Positions 9,364 through 18,734 of a stretch of 64,000 nucleotides of DNA are shown in pieces (within the stretch, counting starts at the first letter, position 1; each line of letters opens with the position of its first letter). The notes beneath the pieces were generated by a model that was given only the letters and a program-made list of their open reading frames with translations, searched no databases and was not told the origin of the DNA. A program made the position numbers and the translations under genes. The DNA comes from Alteromonadaceae bacterium (lineage in GTDB: Bacteria > Pseudomonadota > Gammaproteobacteria > Enterobacterales > Alteromonadaceae). The DNA is taken from contig WKFJ01000036.1 in assembly GCA_014872785.1 (NCBI GenBank), positions 1-64,000 on the forward strand, given 5' to 3'.

Positions 9364-10918
9364 TCTTGTCCAATTCTTCACCGCTTCGTTTCAGTTGCTC
9401 AAAAAACGCATGGCTGTGCACCTTGATAGCTTGCACATCTTCTTCTGTTTTCTTCTCCAGCGTTCGATAAATCATCGCCATTCTTGGGTTATTGGCAAAC
9501 TTGTCTTTGTGTTTGATAAGAAAATGCCAATACAAGTAGTTAAATGGGCAAGCATCTTCACCCAGTTTAACATTGACCTTGTAGTGACAATGCTGGCAAT
9601 AGTTAGACATTTTGTTAATGTAGGCACCACTTGCAGCGTAGGGTTTACTCGCTAGTAGTCCATCGTCTGCGAACAAAATCATGCCATTAACATTGGGTAA
9701 CTCCACCCACTCAAAAGCGTCGATATACACGAGCAAATACCATTCTTGTACTTCTTCAGGGTTGAGCCCCGCCAATAAAGCGAAGTTACCTAGCACCATG
9801 AGCCTCTGTATATGGTGTGCGTAGGCATTTTCTCTGGTGTTGCGAATGCATTCAGACAGGCAGTTCATCTTGGTTTTACCTGTCCAGAAAAAATCCGGTA
9901 GTGGTCGTGTGGCTTGTAGACCATTGCGCTTTTCATATCCGGGCATGGAGAACCAATACAGACCACGTACGTATTCTCGCCAGCCCAGCACTTGCCTAAT
10001 AAAACCTTCAACTGCGTTTAGCGGAGCGGTGCCGGCGTAATAAGCTTGCTCCGCCGCTCTAATAGTTTCTAAAGGGGTTAACAGGCCAACGTTTATGTAC
10101 AAGCTAATGTGGCTGTGAAACAACCAGTCTTGCCCTTGTTGCATCGCATCTTGATAGTCACCGAATAGGGCGAGCCGGTTGTCGATAAATGAGGTTAGAA
10201 CACTTAACGCCTGAGTGCGCGTTACCGCATAATGGAATGGTGTTAAGTCGCCAAAATGCTCGGCAAAGCGTTGTTCTACCTCTTTAATGACTTCTTCTGT
10301 GCAAGCGTCTAGGGCAAAATTATCGGGTTCTGGTATCGCTAATTGTTTGGGAAGCTTCTTGCGATTTTGCTGATCATAATTCCATTTGCCGCCGATAGGT
10401 TTGCCATTTTCCATCAGCACGTTCCATTTCTGACGCATCACTCGGTAGAAAAACTCCATGCGCAACTGCTTTTTTCCCTTTGCCCACTGCTCGAATTCTG
10501 TTTGTGTAGCCAAAAAGCGGTCATCGTCCAGTAAGTCCACTTGTGTGCCTAGCTGAGACGACCAGGTTTCAAATTGCGCCAGTAATCTATATTCACCAGG
10601 TTTGGTAATAACTACGTGTTTGACGTTCAATTCTTGGGTTGCGAGCAAAACTTCGTCAAATAGGCCACCTTTATTGTCGCCATCGTCGATGCGCCGATAT
10701 CTGACTTGATAGCCCGACGATTTGAGCTCAGCTGCGAAATGTCGCATTGCCGAAAATATGAACGCTATTTTCTTTTTGTGGTGTTTGACGTATTTAGCTT
10801 CTTGAGCCACTTCCGCCATTAATATCCAGTCGTGCTTTGGGTCAAGCGTACGAATACTCGATAAAGAAGCCGTAAGTTGATCACCAAGGACTAAACAAAG
10901 CTTTGTTGGCGTGTTCAT
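9338..10918 (-). CDS. Iron-sulfur bacterial cryptochrome / (6-4) photolyase-like protein (FeS-BCP)
   Basis: This 526-residue protein opens with the nucleotide-like domain typical of the group ([15 protein letters not shown]) and has a long helical FAD domain. Four cysteines fit the [4Fe-4S] ligands of this family: one in KMNCLSEC and three in YCQHCH and EDACPF. Characterised relatives (Agrobacterium PhrB) repair (6-4) photoproducts using FAD, with a lumazine antenna. The [17 protein letters not shown] stretch is also typical. Its start overlaps the stop of the upstream phrB by 4 bases (ATGA), showing tight coupling. Repair activity is inferred from the family. Confidence 0.9.
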   Translation of the reverse strand: MNTPTKLCLVLGDQLTASLSSIRTLDPKHDWILMAEVAQEAKYVKHHKKKIAFIFSAMRHFAAELKSSGYQVRYRRIDDGDNKGGLFDEVLLATQELNVKHVVITKPGEYRLLAQFETWSSQLGTQVDLLDDDRFLATQTEFEQWAKGKKQLRMEFFYRVMRQKWNVLMENGKPIGGKWNYDQQNRKKLPKQLAIPEPDNFALDACTEEVIKEVEQRFAEHFGDLTPFHYAVTRTQALSVLTSFIDNRLALFGDYQDAMQQGQDWLFHSHISLYINVGLLTPLETIRAAEQAYYAGTAPLNAVEGFIRQVLGWREYVRGLYWFSMPGYEKRNGLQATRPLPDFFWTGKTKMNCLSECIRNTRENAYAHHIQRLMVLGNFALLAGLNPEEVQEWYLLVYIDAFEWVELPNVNGMILFADDGLLASKPYAASGAYINKMSNYCQHCHYKVNVKLGEDACPFNYLYWHFLIKHKDKFANNPRMAMIYRTLEKKTEEDVQAIKVHSHAFFEQLKRSGEELDKNAQATFTF

Positions 10919-12324
10919 ACTTGTTTTAACACCTGAAACGCATCTAACGCCTCCTGACGCGACGTTTTAAGGTCTACCAGAGGTTTGGGGTAGGTATTGC
11001 CCAACTCGACGCCACAGGCTCTTAGAATATCTGGTTTGGCATTCCACGGGTCATGTATAAATTTCGGAGGAAGCTTTTTAAGTTCTGGACAATAACGCTT
11101 TACATATTCGCCATTTTCGTCAAAGCGCTGTCCCTGCGTTACTGGGTTAAAGATTCTAAAATAGGGAGCCGCATCTGCGCCCGAACCCGCGACCCATTGC
11201 CAACTTGCTACATTAGCTGCTAAATCCGCATCTAACAGGCAGTCCCAGAACCAAGCCTCGCCCTCTCGCCAGTCGAGCAATAAGTTCTTCACCAAAAACG
11301 AACCAACTATCATGCGCACGCGATTGTGCATGTAACCGGTTTGCCGTAGTTCGCGCATTCCGGCGTCTACGATAGGAATTCCTGTTAATCCTTTTTGCCA
11401 AGCAGTGAGTAGGTTTTCATCCTTTTTCCAGGGGAAATGGTTGAACTTCGCGTTAAAATTCTGGATTTCCATGTGAAAGAAGTGAAAAAGCAGGTAGTGC
11501 GAAAACTCTCGCCATCCCAACTCAGAAAGATAGCAATCAATATCCTCGTCATTTGGGTCGAGGTTATCTAAGATCGCGTACCAGATTTGGTTAGGCGACA
11601 TTTCACCAAAATGAAGATGAGGCGATAATCTCGATGTTCCTTGAATATCGGGGATATTTCTGTCTCTTTTGTAACTTTGAGCCGCATTTTTAATAAAATT
11701 TTGCAGTTTATCTTTCGCGCCTTCTTCACCAGGATTCCAATGCTGGCTAAATTCTGAACACCAGTCAATTAACGGTAATAGCTTTAACTGACCAACAGTC
11801 ATTGACGTTTCAGCTCTTTCAATTATGCGCATATCTTTTGGTGTTACATTGGGTGTTCTGGGGGGCTGCGCCTGTAAACAGCCTTTTCTGTAGTAAGGGG
11901 TGAATACCTTGTAAGGTGTTTGATCCTTTTTGAGAATTTGCATCGGCTCCCACAGCAACCTGCCGTTGAAGCTTTTTACGGTGATGCCCGAACCATGTAG
12001 TGACTCTTTGATTTCAGTGTCTCGCTTGATTATTGCGGGCTCGTAGAGTCTGTTCCACACGACTTGGGTTGCACCGTATTGGTCGCATAGCTCTTTTAGA
12101 ACCTTCAAGGACGAACCTTGATAAATCTGCAATCTGTCCTCGAGGGATGCGTTGAGGGAAGTGAGCGAGTGGTGCAGCCACCAGTCTGAAGCAGCACCTT
12201 GTTGGCGCGCGTTGTGGTGGTCTTGGATAAATACTGGGATTATCTCCCCTTGAGCGCACGCGTGAAGGAGCGCGGGATTGTCGCTGATTCTTAGGTCTTG
12301 TCTAAACCAAACTATTGTTTTCAA
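10915..12324 (-). CDS. phrB: Deoxyribodipyrimidine photolyase (class I CPD photolyase)
   Basis: This 469-residue flavoprotein uses blue light to split cyclobutane pyrimidine dimers. The N-terminal antenna domain begins IVWFRQDLRISDNPAL. The FAD-binding C-terminal domain contains LGWREFSHYLL, TGYMHNRVRMIVGSFLVKN and ANVASWQWVAGSGADAAPYF, including the tryptophans of the electron-transfer chain. The C-terminal motif RIFNPVTQGQRFD is also present. It is first of a minus-strand set with the FeS-BCP and DUF2256 genes. The 118-base gap to the divergent cry-DASH gene must hold both promoters. Confidence 0.94.
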   Translation of the reverse strand: MKTIVWFRQDLRISDNPALLHACAQGEIIPVFIQDHHNARQQGAASDWWLHHSLTSLNASLEDRLQIYQGSSLKVLKELCDQYGATQVVWNRLYEPAIIKRDTEIKESLHGSGITVKSFNGRLLWEPMQILKKDQTPYKVFTPYYRKGCLQAQPPRTPNVTPKDMRIIERAETSMTVGQLKLLPLIDWCSEFSQHWNPGEEGAKDKLQNFIKNAAQSYKRDRNIPDIQGTSRLSPHLHFGEMSPNQIWYAILDNLDPNDEDIDCYLSELGWREFSHYLLFHFFHMEIQNFNAKFNHFPWKKDENLLTAWQKGLTGIPIVDAGMRELRQTGYMHNRVRMIVGSFLVKNLLLDWREGEAWFWDCLLDADLAANVASWQWVAGSGADAAPYFRIFNPVTQGQRFDENGEYVKRYCPELKKLPPKFIHDPWNAKPDILRACGVELGNTYPKPLVDLKTSRQEALDAFQVLKQV

Positions 12325-12442
12325 TGCTCATTCCGGATGATAAATCTGCTAGTTAATACTTGCCCAATCTACAATTCGATCTCAATTAGCATTCAAACGA
12401 CCAATAATTGATCTTCTACTCGACGCAAAGGGTATTGGTTGT

Positions 12443-13804
12443 ATGAGTTATCTACATCACACTGGCATTTATTGGTTCAACAACGACTTGCGACTCGCTG
12501 ACAACGAGGCGTTGACGCGCTTCTGTGAACAAGCCAATCACGCAATTTTTGTTTATGTGCTCGACCCCAGGTGGTTTAAAAACAGTCATTACCAGAGTCG
12601 GCATATGGGCTTGTATCGATGGCAATTTATATGCGAAGCACTTCAGGCGATAAACGAACAACTAGAAAGCTATGGCAGTGGTTTGCACATCAAAATTGGC
12701 TATCCAACTGAGGTTTTATCACACTTGATTAACTCGAGTAATGCAACTTTGTTGGCAGGCAATCGATTCGCTGGGGTTTACGAAAAGCGGCAGTGGCGGC
12801 ACGTTGTTGGTCAATTCCCTGACTTAACGACATTGGTAGAGAGTGGCCACACGTTGTTCACTGAAGAACAGTTGCCGTTTGCTCTTGACGCTTTACCTGG
12901 GCATTTCACGCCGTTTAGAAAAAAAGTCGAAAAACTTTCGGTAGCACCACTATCACATCCGGTAAACAACATACCAGCGTTTCCGAAAAATTTTAGAGCT
13001 GAAAACGAGATAGATCTGGTGCCGGTTCATTGGCCTCACATGAGGCAGCCAGAGTCTAATAATACAGACTGTCTTTTTAAGGGAGGGAGTAGCGCTGGTC
13101 TCGACAGGCTCGATTATTATTTGCATCAGAGTAAAAAGGTCCTGAGGGATAAGCAAACGCGTAATGCGCTAGATGAATTTGATGCCAGTGCGAAGCTTTC
13201 TCCCTGGCTAGCCTGCGGTAGCCTATCCGCTAGGCAAGTCTTCCATCACCTCAAGTCCTTTGAAGTAACTATTGAGGCCAACGAATCGACCTATTGGCTG
13301 TATTTTGAATTGCTTTGGCGTGAGTATTTTCAATGGTATTTAGAAAAACACGGCAAAAACTTATTCCGCTATCGAGGTGTACAAGGAAAAGCCATCATGA
13401 CCAGTTTTTGGCCTGAAAGGTTCCAGAAGTGGTGCACTGGCAATACGCCATATTCACTTGTTAATGCTTGTATGAAACAGCTCAATGCCACAGGTTACAT
13501 GTCCAATAGAGGGCGTCAGATAGTAGCCAGTTGTCTAGTTAATGAATTGCAACTCGATTGGCGCTACGGTGCGGCTTATTTTGAACAACAGCTGGGGGAT
13601 TTCGACGTAGCGAGTAATTGGGGAAACTGGCAGTATTTGGCTGGTGTGGGCGCTGATCCCCGTGGCGCTAGACAGTTCGATATCCAAAAACAAGCGGCGA
13701 CTTACGACCCTGACGGTTCCTTTGTGCAAAAGTGGCGCGCAGAACAAAACCGATTACCGCTGGATTCGACCGATATGGTGGACTGGCCGATTCAATGGCA
13801 CTAG
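12443..13804 (+). CDS. Cryptochrome DASH
   Basis: This 453-residue photolyase-family protein has the DASH signature near the C-terminus: NWGNWQYLAGVGADPRG followed by RQFDIQKQA and YDPDGSFVQKW. The N-terminal antenna domain begins TGIYWFNNDLRLADNEAL. DASH proteins bind FAD and usually MTHF. They repair dimers in single-stranded DNA or loops, and some act in light signalling. It is transcribed away from phrB, and the next gene starts 12 bases after its stop. Confidence 0.9.
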   Translation: MSYLHHTGIYWFNNDLRLADNEALTRFCEQANHAIFVYVLDPRWFKNSHYQSRHMGLYRWQFICEALQAINEQLESYGSGLHIKIGYPTEVLSHLINSSNATLLAGNRFAGVYEKRQWRHVVGQFPDLTTLVESGHTLFTEEQLPFALDALPGHFTPFRKKVEKLSVAPLSHPVNNIPAFPKNFRAENEIDLVPVHWPHMRQPESNNTDCLFKGGSSAGLDRLDYYLHQSKKVLRDKQTRNALDEFDASAKLSPWLACGSLSARQVFHHLKSFEVTIEANESTYWLYFELLWREYFQWYLEKHGKNLFRYRGVQGKAIMTSFWPERFQKWCTGNTPYSLVNACMKQLNATGYMSNRGRQIVASCLVNELQLDWRYGAAYFEQQLGDFDVASNWGNWQYLAGVGADPRGARQFDIQKQAATYDPDGSFVQKWRAEQNRLPLDSTDMVDWPIQWH

Positions 13805-13816
13805 CCCACCTTTACT

Positions 13817-15304
13817 GTGATAAATGTTGTTTGGTTAAAACGAGATCTTAGAGTTCGCGACCACGAGCCACTTTTTAATGCCCAGCAAAACGGTAACCCC
13901 GTAGTCTTACTTTACGTTATTGAGCCACTTTTATTGGCCGATCCTCACATGGATCTTCGCCATTGGCGTTTCATCTATCAGTCTATTGAAGATATCAACG
14001 AGCAATTGGCTCCTCATAACGGCATTATTTTGCTGCAAAAGGGTGACGTTTGCGGTATTTTGCAGAAAATAAAAGACATTCACGGTAGTTTTTCTCTTTT
14101 TTCTCATCAAGAAATAGGCCTGAATAATACCTTTGAGCGAGATAAATTAGTTAGTGAATGGTGTTCAATTAATGCTGTCTCTTGGATAGAAAGTAAACAA
14201 GGAGCGGTGTTAAGAGGTCTTCGAAGCCGTGAAAAGTGGGATAAGCATTGGCATAAGCAAATGCGTGCGCCTACGTTTGATGTCGACTTAGATGCAGTTA
14301 ACTGGGTATCTAACAGTCAGTTAACGTCATGGAACTTGTCCAAATTCACGCTTCCAATAGCTTGGAAGAAAAGACCTGCGCTATTTCAATTGGGGGGCGA
14401 GAAACGCGCTTGGCATACTTTACATCACTTTTTTAAAGAACGTGGTAAAGACTATGCATTTAATATATCCAGTCCAGAAGCCTCCAGGCGTTCTTGTTCA
14501 AGAATGTCACCCTATCTTGCTTGGGGTAATATTAGTTTACGACAGATGTATCAACGCCTCTTAAAAGATTGGCAGAGGTCTGGCTGGCGTCGGTCGCTAT
14601 CTGCATTATCTTCTCGATTGCACTGGCATTGTCACTTTATTCAAAAATATGAGTCCGAAAGTGAGATGGAATTTCGCCCGGTGAATCGTGGCTATTTGTC
14701 TTTTCCATTTAGAGAAGACCGTCAACGAGATAATGACGTGAAAGCTTGGTACACAGGGCGTACCGGAATTCCGCTTGTAGATGCTTGTATGCGTTGTTTA
14801 CGCCAAACGGGCTATATCAATTTTCGCATGCGCGCAATGCTTGTAAGTTTCCTTGTGCACTATCTCAATATCGATTGGCGAGAGGGCGTCGTGCATTTAG
14901 CTAAAGTCTTTCTCGATTTTGAACCTGGTATTCACTATCCGCAGTTTCAGATGCAGGCAGGGGTTACTGGTATTAATATCATCCGAGTCTACAGTCCCAG
15001 TAAACAAGCCAAAGAACGCGACCCTGAAGCAAGTTTCATCAAAAAATGATGTCCAGAGTTGTCTGCGCTACCCACTGAGTTAGCGCACGAACCCTGGTTA
15101 ATGTCGCCAATGGAGCAGCAGATGTATCAAGTTGAACTGGGTGTTGATTACCCCAATCCGATTGTTGATTTGCAACTTGCGGCGAAAGAGGCAAAAGACA
15201 GATTATGGCGATATCGTGAACGAGATGACGTTAGAGCGGAAGGCTGGCGTATCTTGCAGCGGCATACTGTCCCTGAAACTAGGCACAAATATCGTCGCGG
15301 TTAA
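13817..15304 (+). pseudogene. Atypical photolyase/cryptochrome gene interrupted by an in-frame TGA
   Basis: The frame begins INVVWLKRDLRVRDHEPL, runs 410 codons to FIKK, meets TGA (15047-15049), and continues in the same frame for 84 codons from CPEL to 15304. In photolyases this site reads KKWCPEL, so the stop replaces a Trp codon (TGG to TGA). The full product would be 495 residues. The flavin domain deviates from class I: FEPGIHYPQFQMQAGVTGIN replaces the usual ASNNGNWQW-like motif, so function is uncertain even if intact. The TTG at 15059 only opens the C-terminal remnant and is not a real start. Causes could be nonsense mutation, sequence error or readthrough. Confidence 0.85.
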
Positions 15305-15439
15305 TGGCTAGTTTCGACAGATATTTCGTGAGTGGCCGAAAATGATACATTGCTGTCCGATTTCGACATTGTTTGAAAAATAACCTGGAATACACTTTCC
15401 GCTTGAAGTGTTGAAGCATAACGAAGCGGGAAGGTTAAA

Positions 15440-16690
15440 GTGACAGTCGATATACTTTTGATGGCAGTTCCTCTATTTCTGGCGTTAATCATTATTGAAT
15501 TGATTATCGACTGGCGTCGTAAAACTGGCTACTACCGTCTAAATGATGCCTATAGCAGCCTCGTTCTCGGAATGGTAAGCCGCACTAGTCAGTTGTTGTT
15601 TTACGTCAGTGGTTTAACACTCGCAATGGCTTTTATTGATGGGTGGCAATTACTGACCTTTTCCCCTGACAATCCATGGCATTGGGCGCTCGCATTTGTA
15701 TTGTACGACTTTACTTATTATTGGAAACACCGCTTTGGTCACACCTATAATATTCTTTGGGCCGGGCATTTGGTGCACCATCAAAGCGAAGACTTCAACT
15801 TAACCACCGCGTTACGTCAGTCAAGTACAGGCGTGTTTGATTGGATTTTTTCAATTCCAATGCTGCTACTAGGCATTCCTATTGAAATGCTTGTGACAAG
15901 CGCTGCATTTAATCTTATTTACCAGTTTTGGGTGCACACACAGCTCATTGACAAGTGTGGTTGGATGGAGCGCTGGTTTGTTACGCCGTCTCATCATCGT
16001 GTGCACCATGGACAAAATGACCTCTATATCGACAAAAATCACGGTGGCGTGTTTATTATTTGGGATAAGTTATTTGGTACTTTTCAAGCCGAATTGGAGT
16101 CAGAACCTGTTATTTATGGGGTAAGTCGAGCGAGTAATACCTTCGATCCTATTACGGCCAATCTGCAGTTTTGGGGCTGGATGCTAAAAGATGCTTGGTA
16201 TGCGAAAAGTTGGTGGGATAAGCTCACACTTTGGTTTAGGCCTACAGGGTGGCGTCCAAGAGATGTGGAAGCTCTGTTTCCGGTAGCTAAAAGGAACCTG
16301 GCAGAATTTAGCAAATTCGATCCCAAAGTAGATGTCGCAACCCAGCGATATGGCTTCTTGCAACTTATCATGGCTATTCCGGTAATGGTCTATTACGTAC
16401 TGCACTTTCCAGGATTAGAAGTGACCCTAGTGCTATTGGGATTTGTTGCGATCACTATGCCACTTGTTACTACTGGTCGCATGTTAGAGGGCAAAAGCCG
16501 TAAGCCGGAGTTGGTTAGATTAGTGCTGATGTGGCCTCTGATCGCCCTGTGTTTGTCTTTGATGGCCACCTCTTCTATGTTGGTTTTTGGTGGTTATCTG
16601 CTTGTTAACTCGTTTGTGTACTTCTTATGCTTTGGGCTATACCGAGACGTGCACAGCCCGGAGGCTCACTCTGATGAGTCGGTGGCTTGA
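15440..16690 (+). CDS. Sterol desaturase / fatty acid hydroxylase superfamily membrane protein
   Basis: This 416-residue polytopic protein has the histidine clusters that bind a di-iron centre: HRFGH at 97-101, HLVHH at 110-114 and HHRVHH at 185-190. Members hydroxylate or desaturate lipids with O2. The layout, with a long extra C-terminal membrane part (about 310-405), resembles the alkylglycerol monooxygenase-like subgroup; the substrate cannot be told. The start is a GTG at 15440 with a GGGAAGG site about 7 bases upstream. The 3' end overlaps the convergent small gene by 25 bases. Confidence 0.85.
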   Translation: MTVDILLMAVPLFLALIIIELIIDWRRKTGYYRLNDAYSSLVLGMVSRTSQLLFYVSGLTLAMAFIDGWQLLTFSPDNPWHWALAFVLYDFTYYWKHRFGHTYNILWAGHLVHHQSEDFNLTTALRQSSTGVFDWIFSIPMLLLGIPIEMLVTSAAFNLIYQFWVHTQLIDKCGWMERWFVTPSHHRVHHGQNDLYIDKNHGGVFIIWDKLFGTFQAELESEPVIYGVSRASNTFDPITANLQFWGWMLKDAWYAKSWWDKLTLWFRPTGWRPRDVEALFPVAKRNLAEFSKFDPKVDVATQRYGFLQLIMAIPVMVYYVLHFPGLEVTLVLLGFVAITMPLVTTGRMLEGKSRKPELVRLVLMWPLIALCLSLMATSSMLVFGGYLLVNSFVYFLCFGLYRDVHSPEAHSDESVA

Positions 16691-16881
16691 GGCTTAGGCT
16701 TTGACAACCACCAGGCGTAGATGATTCCAGCAGGAAAGAATAAAAAGCTCATTAGAAAACCAAACAGGGTAGATACCCAGTAATCTTCACCGCGTTTTTT
16801 GGCGAAGTAAAAAATAAATGCAGTGATTATCAGCGTGATAGGTAAGGTGTAAGGGAGAACGATGCTTAGATCTATTTTCAT
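16666..16881 (-). CDS. Small two-helix membrane protein
   Basis: These 71 residues contain two hydrophobic helices (about 7-25 and 38-60) joined by a short basic loop (FAKKRGEDYW). The second helix, FLMSFLFFPAGIIYAWWLS, is clearly related to that of the neighbouring 66-residue protein, so the two are paralogues. The ATG at 16881 follows an AAGGA site and is preferred over an upstream in-frame start at 16908. Function is unknown. It is last in a run with the AraC regulator and cupin. Confidence 0.7.
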   Translation of the reverse strand: MKIDLSIVLPYTLPITLIITAFIFYFAKKRGEDYWVSTLFGFLMSFLFFPAGIIYAWWLSKPKPQATDSSE

Positions 16882-16942
16882 GTTGGTCCTTGAGGTGTTG
16901 AGCGTCATGTAGCCCGTTACAGCGCACTATTATCTGCGGTGA

Positions 16943-17143
16943 TTAATTTTTAGCAAGCGGTTCTTTGACTGATAAGACGATGGCAAACAAAAGTCCTGCT
17001 GGAAAAAAAATCGCGGCACACAAAAAACCGAGAAAGGTAATAAACGCGACGTTTTTGACCCGGTTACGCGCCAGAAAATATACTTGTAGCGTAATCCCAA
17101 CGACTAAAATAAGGTATATAACAACAACTGATTCTACGCTCAT
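16943..17143 (-). CDS. Small two-helix membrane protein (paralogue)
   Basis: These 66 residues contain two helices (about 5-24 and 33-56); the second reads FLGFLCAAIFFPAGLLFAIV. The shared GFL..x..FFPAG core with the 71-residue neighbour points to tandem duplication. The start codon overlaps the stop of the upstream araC-type gene by one base (TAATG), so translation is coupled. The family is not recognised. Confidence 0.72.
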   Translation of the reverse strand: MSVESVVVIYLILVVGITLQVYFLARNRVKNVAFITFLGFLCAAIFFPAGLLFAIVLSVKEPLAKN

Positions 17144-18192
17144 TAATCCTCTGCCTTATAATTTTTATAGGATGCTGACAGTTTTTTAAGATACTCACCT
17201 GTAGTGAGGCCAGTCCATATCTTAAACGCTCTATAAAACGACCTTACCTCATCAAAGCCAAGTTGCTCAGCTATTTGCTGCGTGGTTTTTGTATTCAGCT
17301 GCAACAGTGATAAGGCGACTTCCAGTCTAATGTCGTCAAGTATATCAATAAAACGCGACTCCTCTTTTTCCAAGTGTCGATGTAGTGTTCTCTCGCTGAT
17401 GTTTAACTTGTCGGCGATTACTTTTTTACTGGTTGGCCTGCCAGCTTTTACATCACTTCTTACCAAACGGATTACTTGCTCTGTGAAAGAGAGTGGCTTG
17501 TGTTGTGCCTGAAGTGTTGCAAGATTGGCTGCTGCGTGCTGCTCAAGGGTCGTGCGCAGTGCCGCATTTGCCTGCGGGAAGGGCTTGGTGAACTGCTCTT
17601 GTGATACCAAAATACCGGTATCTGGCTGCTCGAACAGTACAGGACAGCGGAAAATAGCTTCGTATTCTGCTAACGCGCTTTGTTCTGGCGCTTTGTGTTC
17701 AAACCACACTTGTAAAGCAACTTCATTTAGCCTCACCAGTTCCTGTGTATATACAGTCCAGCTGGTGATCACACTCTCTAGCGTGTGGCGTTTGATTTGG
17801 GGATCAGTCAGTACGCATTGCCAACTGATCAGCCAGTTTTCCCCTTGAGGCAGTATTTGCGTGTAGCCTAAGGTACCAGCGAGACTTTCATATTGAATTA
17901 CCAGTTCCATTGTCTGCTTTAAGTTTTCGCAATTTACGGCCAAGTAACCAAGGATATCGTAAGTATTGGCTTGAACCTGCGTCGCATGGCGCATACCGAT
18001 ATACTGATCACCAGTTAGCTCAATAATCACTTGCAGGATTTGGCTGAGCTGCTGCGCTGAAACGTAATCCGATGCTTCGTCGATGTGAACATCTACCTGT
18101 TCAAAAATCTGTGCTCTACTCACTCCTTTTTGAATAGCGTAATTGATGTACTCTTCAACGGCATGTCGACTAGTAAAATGCGCTGCGACCAT
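17143..18192 (-). CDS. AraC-family transcriptional regulator with arabinose-binding-like N-terminal domain
   Basis: These 349 residues comprise an N-terminal ligand-binding region of the type found in OruR/ArgR-like AraC proteins (about 15-200) and a C-terminal double helix-turn-helix (about 255-340). The DNA-binding part contains KVIADKLNISERTLHRHL and TTQQIAEQLGFDEVRSFYRAF followed by WTGLTTGEYLKK. The start directly follows the cupin stop (TAAATG), and the stop overlaps the next gene. It probably regulates its own cupin operon or a lipid-related target, as relatives often do; this is inference. Confidence 0.88.
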   Translation of the reverse strand: MVAAHFTSRHAVEEYINYAIQKGVSRAQIFEQVDVHIDEASDYVSAQQLSQILQVIIELTGDQYIGMRHATQVQANTYDILGYLAVNCENLKQTMELVIQYESLAGTLGYTQILPQGENWLISWQCVLTDPQIKRHTLESVITSWTVYTQELVRLNEVALQVWFEHKAPEQSALAEYEAIFRCPVLFEQPDTGILVSQEQFTKPFPQANAALRTTLEQHAAANLATLQAQHKPLSFTEQVIRLVRSDVKAGRPTSKKVIADKLNISERTLHRHLEKEESRFIDILDDIRLEVALSLLQLNTKTTQQIAEQLGFDEVRSFYRAFKIWTGLTTGEYLKKLSASYKNYKAED

Positions 18193-18588
18193 TTATATCC
18201 ACACGTCATTTTCGGCTGTGAGATCACCTTTATCACTGTCACCTGTATTGACGACTCCGCGCGGCTCTATAATGATCGCTTTGACCAGCTTTTCAGCTAT
18301 GGGCTTGTGCTCTACACCTTTTGGCACAACGTACATTTCCCCTTGATTGATGGTCACATTGCCGTCTCGAAAGGCGATGTTCAAGCTACCCTCTAACACG
18401 ATAAACGTCTCGTCCGTATCTTCGTGTTGATGCCATACGAATTCACCTTCCAGTTTGACTATCTTGAACTGATAATCATTCATTTCGGCAATGACTTTCG
18501 GGCTCCATAGGCTGTCGAATTTCCCCAGTTTTTCGGCAAAGTTGATGGCTTTGTGTGAGGTACTTGTAGTGTGAGGTGAATCAGACAT
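18193..18588 (-). CDS. Cupin-domain protein
   Basis: These 131 residues form a single cupin barrel. Metal-ligand histidines are visible in VWHQHEDTDETFIVLEGSL (motif 1), and the second motif contains GEMYVVPKGVEHKPIAE. Such small cupins often bind a metal and may act as isomerase, dioxygenase or ligand sensor; nothing here fixes the activity. The ATG at 18588 is chosen (GGA about 9 bases upstream); another in-frame ATG lies at 18594. It leads the operon cupin, araC-type regulator, two mini membrane proteins. Confidence 0.82.
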   Translation of the reverse strand: MSDSPHTTSTSHKAINFAEKLGKFDSLWSPKVIAEMNDYQFKIVKLEGEFVWHQHEDTDETFIVLEGSLNIAFRDGNVTINQGEMYVVPKGVEHKPIAEKLVKAIIIEPRGVVNTGDSDKGDLTAENDVWI

Positions 18589-18734
18589 GAGCATCCAATA
18601 CTTGTTTTTTTGTTTACCATAGCAGTTGAGAATAAGAGCGACAATTCTCATCAAACTGCAACGCAGCGAAGGCAGATGGTTATTATCAGTTTTTGGTAAC
18701 GGATACCATAGTAATATGCTGTTTATGTTGCCAC

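Noticed and set aside
15047-15049. TGA recoded as selenocysteine or tryptophan
   Set aside because: Photolyases are not selenoproteins, the site is a Trp in relatives, and other genes here use TGA as a stop (for example the GT9 gene and DUF2256).
15059-15304. Separate 81-codon gene after the fourth photolyase gene
   Set aside because: It is in the same frame as the upstream gene, lacks its own ribosome-binding site, and reads as the normal photolyase C-terminus.
9338-15304. Photolyase island as a recent mobile insertion
   Set aside because: No integrase, terminal repeats or attachment site are visible, and flanking genes show no disruption.
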